Assembly: GCA_012861695.1 (NCBI GenBank)
Contig: JAAOOA010000148.1
Coordinates: 402,501-466,500 of the forward strand
Length of the DNA stretch: 64,000 nucleotides
Reading direction: 5' to 3'
Source of the DNA: Trematomus loennbergii
Lineage: Eukaryota; Chordata; Actinopteri; Perciformes; Nototheniidae
The position numbers were made by a program, and so were the translations under genes. Of the stretch, positions 1 to 13,966 are shown piece by piece (within the stretch, counting starts at the first letter, position 1; each line of letters begins with the position of its first letter). The notes under the pieces were generated by a model. The model was not told the DNA's origin, did not search any database, and was given only the letters and a program-made list of their open reading frames with translations.

Positions 1-51
1 GCTAGTTGCCCACCGAGCTACTGTTAGTTTTCTGCTATTCATTTCATCCAG

Positions 52-2011
<1,960 letters not shown>

Positions 2012-2045
2012 TATGTGTGTGTGTGTATTTGTGTGTGTGTGTGTG

Positions 2046-2130
<85 letters not shown>
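2012..2130. repeat. (GT)n microsatellite
   Basis: Imperfect GT tract with TT interruptions. It forms the left border of the dispersed module that follows. Confidence 0.97.
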
Positions 2131-2361
2131 CCTAGCATTACTATCCTTGTGGGGACCTACATTTGTTTACACAGTCACGTGTGTGGGACTGGCTTCCCTT
2201 ATGGGGACAAAATGGAGGTCCCCATGAGGGTAATCATTAATTTTTGGGTGAATACTTGGTTAGGGTTAGGCACGTGTTGGTTGGTTATGGTTAGGTTAGG
2301 ATAATCTCCAGGAAATGCATGTAAGTCAATGTAATGTCCCCTGAAGTAATGCATACATGGT
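2131..2361 (+). repeat. Dispersed module between TG tracts, copy 1 (long form)
   Basis: This 231-bp segment recurs on the opposite strand at 32743-32889, again bounded by CA/TG tracts on both sides. The shared parts are the starting GCCTAGCATTACTATC, the central TTGGTTAGGGTTAGG stretch, and the closing CTCCAGGAAATGCATGTAAG to ATACATGGTATGTG segment. This copy has an extra ~80 bp containing two GGGGAC motifs in inverted arrangement (GTGGGGACC at about 2150, GGTCCCCATGA at about 2218). The family is unclassified; the flanking microsatellites probably belong to the element. Confidence 0.75.
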
Positions 2362-2392
2362 ATGTGTGTGTGTTGTGTGTGTGTGTGTGTGT

Positions 2393-2431
<39 letters not shown>
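2362..2431. repeat. (GT)n microsatellite
   Basis: GT tract with two interruptions; right border of the dispersed module. Confidence 0.97.
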
Positions 2432-2434
<3 letters not shown>

Positions 2435-3160
2435 TACAGTAGAAGCAGGTGTGTTAGTGTGTGTGTTAAAGCATGCTCTCTTCATGTTCATGTATTTATC
2501 AGCAAGCTGTTTTATTCCCTACATCAGCACTTCTCGGCCGCTCCTAATCCATAATGTTCCCGTCAGCCAAATGCTAATGATGCCGTCCGTCAACACACAA
2601 CCTGCAGCCAACACACAACCACCGACCATGTACAGGACCAATAATTAAATAATTACACATATTTCCTAACAAACAATCCAAACAAAACTCTGGATAACAA
2701 GGACAAACTTGGAGAGAGATTCCTCCGAGGCCCATATGTTCCTTCATGGCCCTCCTTTCTCCAATAATGCATCACACCTACACTTTATTTTATCTGTAAT
2801 GAGACGGCTTAAGATGATTATGGACCGTCATCAGAGACACCTGAACGGGATGTAGTCAGTGGAAGGGGGCCTTTAAGGAAGTACAAAGCAAGGGTCACAT
2901 TTGCTTACCCATTTAAAATAATGATAGTCATTATATGCATTTATAGTAACCTTTTCATAAACTATCCGTTTACAACAGGTAAAGCAGCTTTGTTAGATCT
3001 CTGTTTGTCCTATTTATCATATACAGTATTGGCCTGGACTGTGCTACCTCAATCAAATTATTTAGTATGTGAATTGGAAGGGACAAATACTTCTACACAA
3101 GGTGATTAACATTACGACGTTTTAACAAGTCAGTGTCTGCCAAGTTTTCCAACAGTGACA
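2432..3160. other. Unique intergenic DNA
   Basis: No gene, long repeat or RNA is recognised. Reading frames are short and lack any family signature. Confidence 0.55.
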
Positions 3161-3164
3161 GTAA

Positions 3165-3785
3165 GGTGGTGTTTACACGAGAATGAAACGGGTTGTATCC
3201 GCTACTTTTCTCTCGTGTATAGCCCGTCGTTCACACGAGGCCGTAACGGAACCGCGTAAACAGACCCCGCAAACGATAACGGGTCCCAAGGTGGATAGAT
3301 CTGCGGACGGATGCTCTGGGGGGCCAAACGGCTCAGTGTGTACGCCCTGCCTATACGATCATTTCCTGATAACGATGAAGCCATAGCCCCGCCTCTCCCC
3401 ACCTCTGCTGCTCACTGCTGTAGCATGGTCAGTAGCTACTGTCAGTAGCTACTGACCATGCTACAGATGTTAGTACAACATCTACAGCTCCTCTAACACA
3501 ACCATCAGCAACAAGTGGACATGGAGAATTACATGAACTACATGTTGCTATATCCACCGCGGGGCATAAACAGAAGGGCAACCATGGCAACCATGCTCGG
3601 GGGTCTTCTTCGCTGTAAGTACGCCATGCACTTACAGGCCCGGCATATGTACTACAGCGTTTCCAGTGGTCTCGTGTGAACGGACACGTTAAATGAGCCG
3701 AATGCGTGTGAACGGAAAGACTTTTTTGAAAACGAATTCGGTGCGTAAACGCAAACGTTCCCGTCTAAATGGGGTCTAAGCTTGG
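3165..3785. mobile_element. Composite non-autonomous DNA transposon
   Basis: The termini form an imperfect inverted repeat: GTTTACACGAGAATG at about 3170 faces CGTTCCCGTCTAAATGG at about 3755. A second inverted pair, CGTTCACACGAGG (3228-3240) against GTCTCGTGTGAACGG (3669-3683), lies inside. CpG content is far above that of the flanks. The stretch 3560-3665 matches, in reverse complement, part of the B-family element near 61330-61425, so the element appears mosaic. No transposase is present and I could not define a target duplication. The superfamily is left open. Confidence 0.6.
3418..3466. repeat. Perfect 49-bp palindrome
   Basis: Arms of 24 bp (3418-3441 and 3443-3466) are exact reverse complements around a single T at 3442. 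As RNA or single strand it would form a near-loopless hairpin. It sits inside the composite transposon. Confidence 0.97.
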
Positions 3786-3794
3786 AAACAGGAT

Positions 3795-3889
3795 AGTTTG
3801 TCGCCTTTGCAGACCATTTACATGCACACAAAAACCTAAATAACACACTAGAGGAAAGGGAAAACCCCAAAATGCATAATAGGGCCTCT
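3795..3889 (-). mobile_element. K-family MITE, terminal fragment
   Basis: Contains the family block GCCTTTGCAGACCATTTACA and ends AGGGCCTCT followed by TTAA (3890-3893). The array-bearing part is missing. It abuts the composite transposon on its left. Confidence 0.8.
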
Positions 3890-4185
3890 TTAAAGGCAAA
3901 GCATGCTCCCTCTGTCTCTTGTCTGTATCAGAGGAATAGTCATGTATCTGGAAAAGAAAGTTATCTTTATTCTCGTGAACTTTTGGATTGTTAACTTGAG
4001 TTTCCTCCATGTAGTGAATGCCATACGATGTCTACTCTCTGTGTGTAGAGGGAAGACATGTTCTCTCTTTCTCTTGTAAAAAAAGACATGTTTTTTTGTG
4101 CATGTCCACTTCGGCCAATTACTGCCGCTCCTCGTCTCCTGGCTGTCCTGTCTTCCAGCCGGAGTCCCCTGTGGCAGCACCGCCG

Positions 4186-5751
<1,566 letters not shown>

Positions 5752-5789
5752 CACACACACACACACACACACACACACCACACACAACA

Positions 5790-5832
<43 letters not shown>

Positions 5833-5860
5833 ACACACACACACACACACACACTCACAC
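5752..5860. repeat. (CA)n microsatellite
   Basis: Imperfect CA tract broken by CC and AACACC interruptions. Confidence 0.97.
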
Positions 5861-6857
5861 AGCCTGCAGCCACATCTGAAATGTCACAGAGAGGCAGCCA
5901 TCGAGGATGTTGTTGGCTCTACTTTTTCAGTCTCTTTGGTCCTGCCCATGTCAGCTCTGTCCAAGCAGCCGAGCCACCGCTCCAGGGAACGAGCAGCAGA
6001 GCTTATTGTGAGTGTTTCTGCACTGTCTTTGTCATCCTTTTAAAGAGCAACGAAAAAAAGAAAAGGGTGTTTTTTCTCCCTTTTAGTTTTTCCTCTTCGT
6101 CAAGTTGCTCTTGGATTCAGTGAACCGGGATGAATTCTGATTTGTTCAACTTGTATTCTCCTCATGCTGAAGACATTTAGCTCTCACTGCCAATAAACAA
6201 TGTTTTCATCCATGGATGATTTGAGTCAGAGACGAGCATATAAAGCACCATCCAAGTAATATTTTGCTGGCTGGCTGGTTACGTTTGGTTTTTATTTTAC
6301 AGGAATTGAATCGGCGCCCAAGTGCTTCAGACTGGAATTAGAAGCTGTAGACACTACATGACTTGCTCACTCAGTTATTTCCCTTTTACCCACTGTTGCA
6401 TTACACATTAAAGTGAAGAGGCGATATCCTTGGGCTCTGTCAGCCTAAAATGGGACTAAATTTAACATTAACCATCGGTTCATTTCTTTCTCTGCAGGAT
6501 TTTGAGACCACCATCTATCATAATAAACATCATATATTATAAATCCCAGCAGTGTGGTTCTTTAGTGAACTCATCTCCAAGTTAATTTGTCAAAAGCCAT
6601 ATTAATTGGTGCACTCCATCTTGTCTCCCACGATGGTACAAACTAATCTATCACAGAGGGCAGCCCTCTCTCTCAAACTGCCATCTGCATTAAGAGCACA
6701 CAGAGAGAATCAGAAAGAGACCGGAAAAAAGCGATTTTATAAGAATTTTGCATTCACTCGGTATCTCCTTATAGGATCTTTTCGCACATTCAAACACAGG
6801 GGAGCCTCAATCATCCATGTAACACATACAAAACCTTCCTGTAAGCATGCATATGTG
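5861..6857. other. Unique intergenic DNA
   Basis: Contains a few T-rich and A-rich runs and short reading frames without recognisable domains. No repeat family identified. Confidence 0.5.
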
Positions 6858-8037
6858 CAGAGGTGGGAAGTAGTAGAGTACAAATACTTCGTTACTGTAC
6901 TTAAGTACCTTTTTTTCCGGAGTAGTACTTTACTCCATGACTTTGTACTTTGACTTCTTAAATTTGAACCCAAATACCTGTACTTTCTACTTCTTACATG
7001 TTGAACCCAAATACCTGTACTTTCTACTTCTTACATGTTGAACACAAATACCTGTACTTTCTACTTCTTACATTTTGAACCCAAATACCTGGACTTTCTA
7101 CTTCTTACATTTGAACACAAATACCTGTACTTTCTACTTCTTAGATTTTGAACACAAATACCTGTACTTTCTACTTCTTACATTTGAACTCAAATACCTG
7201 TACTTTCTACTTCTTACATGTTGAACCCAAATACCTGTACTTTCTACTTCTTACATGTTGAACCAAATACCTGTACTTTCTACTTCTTACATGTTGAACA
7301 CAAATACCTGTACTTTCTACTTCTTACATGTTGAACACTAATACCTGTACTTTCTACTTCTTACATTTTGAACACAAATACCTGTACTTTCTACTTCTTA
7401 CATGTTGAACACTAATACCTGTACTTTCTACTTCTTACATGTTGAACACAAATACCTGTACTTTCTACTTCTTACATGTTGAACACAAATACCTGTACTT
7501 TCTACTTCTTACATGTTGAACCCAAATACCTGTACTTTCTACTTCTTACATTTTGAACACAAATACCTGAACTTTCTACTTCTTACATGTTGAACACAAA
7601 TACCTGTACTTTCTACTTCTTACATGTTGAACACAAATACCTGTACTTTCTACTTCTTACATGTTGAACACAATACCTGTACTTTCTACTTCTCACATTT
7701 CCCAAACAGGCTGGTTCCTTTAGTTTGAATGTGTGTTTGGTGGCGTGATCATTATTATTTAGAGTCATTACGTGCCTATTGATTTGAACACGATCCGTGT
7801 ATCCATCATTTCCTGGTCTTCTCTAAAGAAGAGGGACCAATGAAAACGTTGTCATGTTGCCGTTGTTCAGCATGGAAACATTCATTAGCTAACAATGACA
7901 TTATTGCTCTATTATAAAAGGGAGGTCAGTTACTCTTTAAAACAGCTGCTAGTTATGGGTACTTTTTACTTAAGTACATTTCAAAGCCCTCTTTACTTTT
8001 ACTTGAGTAAAGCATGTGTGTACCTTTGCCATCTCTG
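6858..8037 (+). mobile_element. H-family hAT-like MITE with internal minisatellite, copy 1
   Basis: Starts CAGAGGTGGGAAGTAGTAG and ends TTTGCCATCTCTG, whose reverse complement CAGAGATGGCAAA matches the start in its first positions, as hAT termini do. The body is an array of 37-bp units (about 6970-7700), then a unique ~330-bp block that recurs in the three other copies (18.7, 29.4 and 56.2 kb) with GATCATTATTATT and ACACGATCCGTGTATCC landmarks. There is no transposase. A clean 8-bp target duplication is not visible, so the hAT assignment rests on termini alone. Confidence 0.75.
6970..7700 (+). repeat. 37-bp minisatellite inside H copy 1
   Basis: About 20 units of the form AAATACCTGTACTTTCTACT followed by TCTTACATGTTGAACAC. 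Units differ at a few positions (ATTTTG/ATGTTG, CACAA/CACTA/CCCAA). The same unit occurs only inside the other H elements. Confidence 0.95.
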
Positions 8038-8612
8038 CGTACAGTATGTGTGTCGAGTTTGTAAGATGCTCTGTCTCATGGAAGACAGTTGAGGGGTCGG
8101 AAATTAAGATATACTGTAGATGTCAAATTACCCTGGTGGCCTTGGTTCCCTCCCCCTCTCTCACAAAGTCATCTGTCAGCAGTGAATCCCATCAGTTGTC
8201 ACACTGACCCCGGACAGCAGAGACCTGCTTCATGCCAGGAATATTCATGCAGACCCAGACTCTGACAAATCTCTCAATCAGCCGCTCTCACGGGACAGCA
8301 GAGAGACACCAGCAGCAGCAAACAGAAGATCCTGCTACACTGTAATATATACAACATACCGTATTAACGTATTACACTTTGTCAGGCCAATACGAAGAAT
8401 GCTTGATAATCCTACTATCCAAAAGGTTTCAAATGACACTTGCTTCACTAGGAACAAAGCCAATCCACGTGAGTTGGCGTTATATGATCTCCAGGAGCTT
8501 TACCTAACGACACAGTTATAGTGTTATGTAAACAGGTGATTTATGCTCAAATGACTACTTGGTTAGATTTAAGAAGTACGTCTGTGGCATTATTCAACTT
8601 CTGGTTGTGATT
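8038..8612. other. Unique intergenic DNA
   Basis: No gene or repeat recognised between the H and K elements. Confidence 0.5.
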
Positions 8613-8615
8613 TTA

Positions 8616-9717
8616 AGAGGCCCTATCATGGTTTTTGGGTTTCCCCTCGTCTGTAGTGTGTTTTATATACGTTTTAGTGCATGTAAATGGTCTCTAAAGG
8701 CTAAAATATCTTCCACACACTGCCTGAAACGCCTCCATGGGACTGAGAAAAATGACATCCCTATGTAACACTCGCTTTTCTATTGGCTAACACATTGTAC
8801 GTGATAGACTCAGGTGCGGGACATCTCTAAGCTGTTGACCAATCACAACAGAGCCGGCCAGCTAACCAATCAGAGCAGACTGGGCTCTGCTTTCAGACAG
8901 AGGGTGAAAAGAGATGCTGCAGCACAGGCAGTATGAGAACAATAAAGAGCTTTTTGAACATTAAAGCATGGAGACATGTCCCAGTAGAGACACTACATAC
9001 TGATATACACCTGAACATCAGCAGGAGAGGACTCTTTAAAGTAGAGACACTACATACTGATATACACCTGAACATCAGCAGGAGAGGACTCTTTAAAGTA
9101 GAGACACTACACACTGATATACACCTGAACATCAGCAGGAGAGGACTCTTTAAAGTAGAGACACTACACACTGATATACACCTGAACATCAGCAGGAGAG
9201 GACTCTTTAAAGTAGAGACACTACACACTGATATACACCTGAAATCAGCAGGAGAGGACTCTTTAAAGTAGAGACGCTACATACTGATATACACCTGAAC
9301 ATCAGCAGGAGAGGACTCTTTAAAGTAGAGACGCTACATACTGATATACACCTGAACATCAGCAGGAGGACTCTTTAAAGTAGAGACACTACATACTGAT
9401 ATACACCTGAACATCAGCAGGAGAGGACTCTTTAAAGTAGAGACGCTACATACTGATATACACCTGAACATCAGCAGGAGAGGACTCTTTAAAGTAGAGA
9501 CACTACATACTGATATACACCTGAACATCAGCAGGAGAGGACTCTTTAAAGTAGAGACACTACATACTGATATACACCTGAACATCAGCAGGAGAGGACT
9601 CTTTAAGTAGAGACACTACATACTGATATACACCTGAACATCAGCAGGAGAGGACTCTTTAAAGTAGAGACACTACATATGTATATGAAAGCTGAAAATG
9701 ATCATATTAGGGCCTCT
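8616..9717 (+). mobile_element. K-family MITE with 57-bp array, copy 2
   Basis: Left end TTAAGAGGCCCTATCATGG and right end ATATTAGGGCCTCTTTCAA are inverted. Between them are the conserved block GTGCATGTAAATGGTCT (8679-8695), three CCAAT motifs (8781, 8839 and 8865 regions), the AGCATGGAGACATGTCCCAG segment and about 12 57-bp units. The right flank reads TTCAA instead of TTAA. It carries no coding capacity; the 19-residue repeats in its reading frames arise because 57 is divisible by three. Confidence 0.85.
8984..9678 (-). repeat. 57-bp minisatellite inside K copy 2
   Basis: About 12 units containing GTAGAGACACTACATACTGA, then TATACACCTGAACATCAGC and AGGAGAGGACTCTTTAAA. Differences are mostly TACATACT/TACACACT and small deletions at about 9243, 9367 and 9605. 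Confidence 0.96.
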
Positions 9718-10089
9718 TTCAACATGTGAAGTAAGTATTATTTTTCCTTGCAAGACTTGAAAACTTTTACTTTGGCAAAGCTGTATTTAACTTTGAGCAT
9801 GAATTAATTAAAATGTGAGAATGAAGATAGAGGTGTTGATTATCTTCAGTCACACCACACATTTAGTTTCGAGTGTTAAAGCTTGTGTTATGGAAAGGAA
9901 TAGCAGACGCCCAGCAGGAAACACGAAACACCTCAATAATCTAACAGCTATTCAACAATTCTGTTTTATTCCTGATCTCCACAATAGTTTTTATTTGTAA
10001 GACCACAGTTTATGCATTTTCTTCTTCTTTGCATTGCTGTCTTTGCTTCAGAACAAATTTGAGAGCTGCTACTTTTTGCCAAGCCGTGA
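9718..10089. other. Unique AT-rich DNA
   Basis: No gene or repeat recognised. Confidence 0.5.
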
Positions 10090-10495
10090 TCCCTGTCCAA
10101 CCTGGAGAAATAGATTTGTAACTGTGTGTGGCATTCAGACACACTCTAACACTTGTCTGTTAAAGGTCACATCTCTAAAAGCTTGCTGCACACCGCCCTT
10201 AAATTCCTGCTCCAAAAACCTATTTTTCCACCCCATCTCTGACTAGTTCTCCCATCTTTCCTTCTCTCAGGTGATGATGATAGTGTTCAGCATATTCTAC
10301 TGTCTCTTTTTTAGGTTTTTTCATGGCTTTTATGAAGTCAATTGCTTTTTGGTGATTTTCTTTATGAATTCTTGACATTTTATCCGTCTCTTCTTTGCTT
10401 GAAAGAGGCTCAATTGCATCAAATGCATGTGGACAGTCGCTTTAATGTTCAAATGGTTATTAATTTTGTAGTAGCACTTTGAAAGACATTTTAAA
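10090..10495 (+). repeat. Segmental duplication, unit 1, part Q
   Basis: Aligns collinearly with 12893-13325 (AGATTTGTAACTGTGTGTGG, AAAGCTTGCTGCACACCGCC, CAGCATATTCTACTGTCTC, GGTTATTAATTTTGTAGT). Divergence is moderate with several small indels. In unit 2 the next homologous segment follows at once; here it is displaced by about 1.8 kb including a K element. Confidence 0.85.
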
Positions 10496-10827
10496 TTCAA
10501 TTCCACGTTGCTTTTACTCTCTCAGTTGTTTTATACCACATGCCCAAACCACCCTGCCACCCTCCCCATTCACTGTGTGACCAGAAAGAAGGATGGATGA
10601 ATATATATTCCTTCTTTATATATTCATGACTATTTCCTGAAGTCTATTAGAAAGGCATTACTTATTCAAGATGAGGTTTTAATTGAAATTCCTCCATCTT
10701 ATCGTCCAGTTTCCAAGAATTTCTGCACACAAACTCTGAGTAAAAGCCTCGAAATGAAGGCATTATCCTCTGTGCTGTCCTCCTAAGAAAGTAATTACAA
10801 AATGGGCTAATTTTCAGGTTCATATCA
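10496..10827. other. Intergenic DNA with a dispersed duplicate
   Basis: The stretch 10700-10825 (AAGAATTTCTGCACACAAA to TTTTCAGGTTCATA) is repeated at about 16510-16645. The resemblance stops exactly where the K-element sequence starts here. Confidence 0.7.
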
Positions 10828-11641
10828 GTATTTAGTGTCTCTACTTTAAAGAGTCCTCTCCTGCTGATGTTCAGGTGTATATCAGTATGTAGTGTCTCTA
10901 CTTTAAAGAGTCCTCTCCTGCTGATGTTCAGGTGTATATCAGTATGTAGTGTCTCTACTTTAAAGAGTCCTCTCCTGCTGATGTTCAGGTGTATATCAGT
11001 ATGTAGTGTCTCTACTTTAAAGAGTCCTCTCCTGCTGATGTTCAGGTGTATATCAGTATGTAGTGTCTCTACTTTAAAGAGTCCTCTCCTGCTGATGTTC
11101 AGGTGTATATCAGTATGTAGTGTCTCTACTTTAAAGAGTCCTTTCCTGCTGATGTTCAGGTGTATATCAGTATGTAGTGTCTCTACTTTAAAGAGTCCTC
11201 TCCTGCTGATGTTCAGGTGTATATCAGTATGTAGTGTCTCTACTTTAAAGAGTCCTATCCTGCTGATGTTCAGGTGTATATCAGTATGTAGTGTCTCTAC
11301 TTTAAAGAGTCTCTCCTGCTGATGTTCAGGTGTATATCAGTATGTAGTGTCTCTACTTTAAAGAGTCCTCTCCTGCTGATGTTCAGGTGTATATTAGTAT
11401 TTAGTGTCTCTACTTTAAAGAGTCCTCTCTGCTGATGTTCAGGTGTATATCAGTATGTAGTGTCTCTACTTTAAAGAGTCCTCTCCTGCTGATGTTCAGG
11501 TGTATATTAGTATTTAGTGTCTCTACTTTAAAGAGTCCTCTCCTGCTGATGTTCAGGTGTATATCAGTGTGTAGTGTCTCTACTTTAAAGAGTCCTCTCC
11601 TGCTGATGTTCAGGTGTATATCAGTATGTAGTGTCTCTACT
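10828..11641 (+). repeat. 57-bp minisatellite inside K copy 3
   Basis: About 14 units. A linked variant ATATTAGTATTTAGTG occurs at about 11392 and again at about 11505, two units apart, indicating local duplication of unit blocks. Confidence 0.96.
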
Positions 11642-11970
11642 GGGACATGTCTCCATGCTTTAATGTTCAAAAAGCTCTTTATTTTTCTCATACTGTCTGT
11701 GCTGCAATCCTCTTTTCACCCTCTGTCTGAAACCAGAGCCCAGTCTTCCTCTGTTGTGATTGGTTGGTTAACCACTTAGATATGTCCCGCCCCTCAGCTA
11801 TGCACTTTGTTCAGGAAGTAAACAAAGGAGTCAGATGGTGGCGTTTCTGGCAGGTGCGTGGGAGAGAAACACAGGGATGTTCGCCTTTGCAGACCATTTA
11901 CTTGCACTTTAACCTATAGAACACACACTATGGGGAATGGAAAACCCTGTGAAGCATAGTAGGCAATCTT
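10828..11970 (-). mobile_element. K-family MITE with 57-bp array, copy 3
   Basis: Reads in the reverse orientation: array first, then CATGTCTCCATGCTTTAATG, the CCAAT-containing segment (GTGATTGGTTGG at about 11757), ATGTCCCGCCCC, GCAGACCATTTACTTGCAC, and a degenerate terminus GCATAGTAGGCAATCTTTAA. The array-side terminal repeat is absent; the element begins directly with array sequence at the junction with 10825. Confidence 0.82.
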
Positions 11971-12289
11971 TAAAAGAAGTCAAAGCCAGGGCATGCATCG
12001 GCTAGATGTTGGACAAGGTGAACTGTAGGACAAATGTCTGAGAGAGCAAATTAGTGCTTAGTTAGTAGGAGAGCGTTTTAGCGAGTACATCAACGACCTA
12101 TGGGAATGTCGGTGCAGTGGAATCCAGTCTGTGGAGTAAAGAGCTGGGGAATTCTTCCTTTATTCATCTATTTTGTAGCGGAACAGGCAAAGCCTTTAAC
12201 ATCGCTGTGTCTGAACCGCACCATGTTCAAAGATGTGAGTGAAATGTAAAAATAGACATGAAAGCAGCTTCCGTCCACAGCCTCTCGAT
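11971..12289. other. Intergenic DNA
   Basis: Short stretch between the K element and the duplicated segment; nothing recognised. Confidence 0.45.
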
Positions 12290-12892
12290 GAGATGCTCGT
12301 GGCCTGGCTGCTTTCCAGGAGTGTGAGTTTGAGTAGGAACATCTCAAACACGCAAAAGGAAACCTGTTTACTTCCAAACTAAAAGAGTAGTTAAAGGTGG
12401 GGTAGGTCATTTTGGAGAAACCGGCTTGATGCGCTAGAATTTGAAAATACACAGCCGGAAAAAATCTGCCTCTTCCTTACAGAGCCCCTCCTCCAACACA
12501 CACGAACGCGCACATGACCAATGAGGGCACGAGATAAGTTTGTGCACAGATGGAAGGCTGACAGGCAGGTAGGCCATCCAGTTACTTTAGCCGGGCCGGC
12601 TCAGATGATTGGTCGTGCTTTTTACAGTACTACGGCTTCCACAGATGATATTATTTATGGATTTTTTGTCAAAGCACTTCAGATATTCATTGCTATCGTG
12701 ATGTTAAGAGCATTCCATGGAATATACAAAAAAGTGTATCTCGAGCCGGTTTCTCAAACTTACCTACCCACCTTTAAGCATCCAGGCGCTGCTGCTATTT
12801 GAAGCAACGATATCTTGGAGGAGGTCCTCACATTCATCCTAACCGCTGATATCCCTCCTGCTGCATTTGACAACATTAAGATCCCTTTCTAA
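12290..12892 (+). repeat. Segmental duplication, unit 1, part P (interrupted by a MITE)
   Basis: 12310-12390 and 12778-12892 together align with 13326-13532: CCAAACTAAAAGAGTAG before the MITE and TTTGAAGCAACGATATC, then TTTGACAACATTAAGAT after it. The paralogue is continuous across the insertion point. Confidence 0.85.
12395..12773. mobile_element. TTAA MITE with ~37-bp inverted repeats
   Basis: A 379-bp element flanked by TTAA at 12391-12394 and 12774-12777. The ends AGGTGGGGTAGGTCATTTTG and (reverse complement of the right end) AGGTGGGTAGGTAAGTTTGA continue as matching GAGAAACCGGCTYGA. The duplicated copy at 13.4 kb lacks it and reads GTAGTTATGCATC at that point, a natural empty site. The TTAA target and RRG-type start fit the Kolobok superfamily better than piggyBac; this is inference. 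Confidence 0.88.
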
Positions 12893-13325
12893 CCAGAAAA
12901 CTAGATTTGTAACTGTGTGTGGCATTCAGGCAGTCTCTAACACTTGACTGTTAAAAGTCATATCCCTAAAAGCTTGCTGCACACCGCCCTTACATTCCTG
13001 CACCGAAAAAAAACGATTTTTCAGCCACATTTCTGACCTCCTCTCTGACTTGTTCTTACCATCTTTCCTTCTCTCAGGTGATGACGGTGTTCAGCATATT
13101 CTACTGTCTCGTCTTTCTGATTTGTTTCATGGCTTTTATGAAGTCTATGTTGCACACAGTGAATGGGCATGACGCTCAAATTGCTTTTTGGCGATTTTCT
13201 TTATGAATTTTGACATTGTATCTGTCTCTTCTTGCTTGAAAGAGGCTCACTTGCACCAAATGTATGTGGACATTTGCTTTAATATTTGAATGGTTATTAA
13301 TTTTGTAGTGGCACTTTAAAAAGAG
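12893..13325 (+). repeat. Segmental duplication, unit 2, part Q
   Basis: Homologous to 10090-10495. It includes ~40 bp (ATGTTGCACACAGTGAATGG region) missing from unit 1. Confidence 0.85.
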
Positions 13326-13532
13326 TTTGTACAGGTACATCTCAACCACGCAGGGTAGCTCTCCAAAAGGAAACATGTTTACTACCAAACTAAAAGAGTA
13401 GTTATGCATCTAGTCTCTGTTTCCATTTTGAAGCAACGATATCTCGGAGGCCTTCCTTTGTCGTCCACATTCATCCTCTCCACTGATATCCCTGCTTTTG
13501 TCTGGTGCTTTTGACAACATTAAGATGGTATC
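13326..13532 (+). repeat. Segmental duplication, unit 2, part P with MITE empty site
   Basis: Homologous to 12310-12390 plus 12778-12892 without the MITE. The unoccupied target reads TTAT at 13402-13405. Confidence 0.85.
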
Positions 13533-13966
13533 GGTCGCCTCGTCCAGCTCCCTGAAGTCTGCCTTCATTATTCTGCAGTGAAAGCCAGACACTCTTTCAG
13601 TCATAGGCCCAAACAGCCAGGGGGATTTAGCTGATGGTACTGTACACAGAAAACCCTCAATATTAGGCTGCGAGGCTGAGAGACTGAAGAGACTCTCTGA
13701 TTCCTACTTAGGAATTTCAAAGGATTCATACATATTCTAATTGAGAGGGATTGTTAATATTGCCGGCTGCTGTTTATTTTTAGTTTATTTTGGTCTATTT
13801 TGAGGATAGGATTGGCCAATGTTTGGACTTTTAATCTGTGAGACATTCAGTTGTTTGATCTGGGGAGAAGAATCAACTGAAGGTGAAATAGTTACAGACA
13901 AGTAGGGGTTCGTAAAAAGTGACACAGCTAAAGTTTCAGTGGATGAATTATAACAAAAAGTGATTC
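13533..13966. other. Unique AT-rich DNA
   Basis: No gene or repeat recognised. Confidence 0.5.

Noticed and set aside
6858..8045. 8-bp target duplication around H copy 1
   Set aside because: The flanks CATATGTG and CGTACAGT agree at only about half their positions, so no duplication is claimed.
8893..9585. 57-bp arrays as independent satellite loci
   Set aside because: Array sequence appears only together with K-element flanks, so the arrays are treated as parts of that element.
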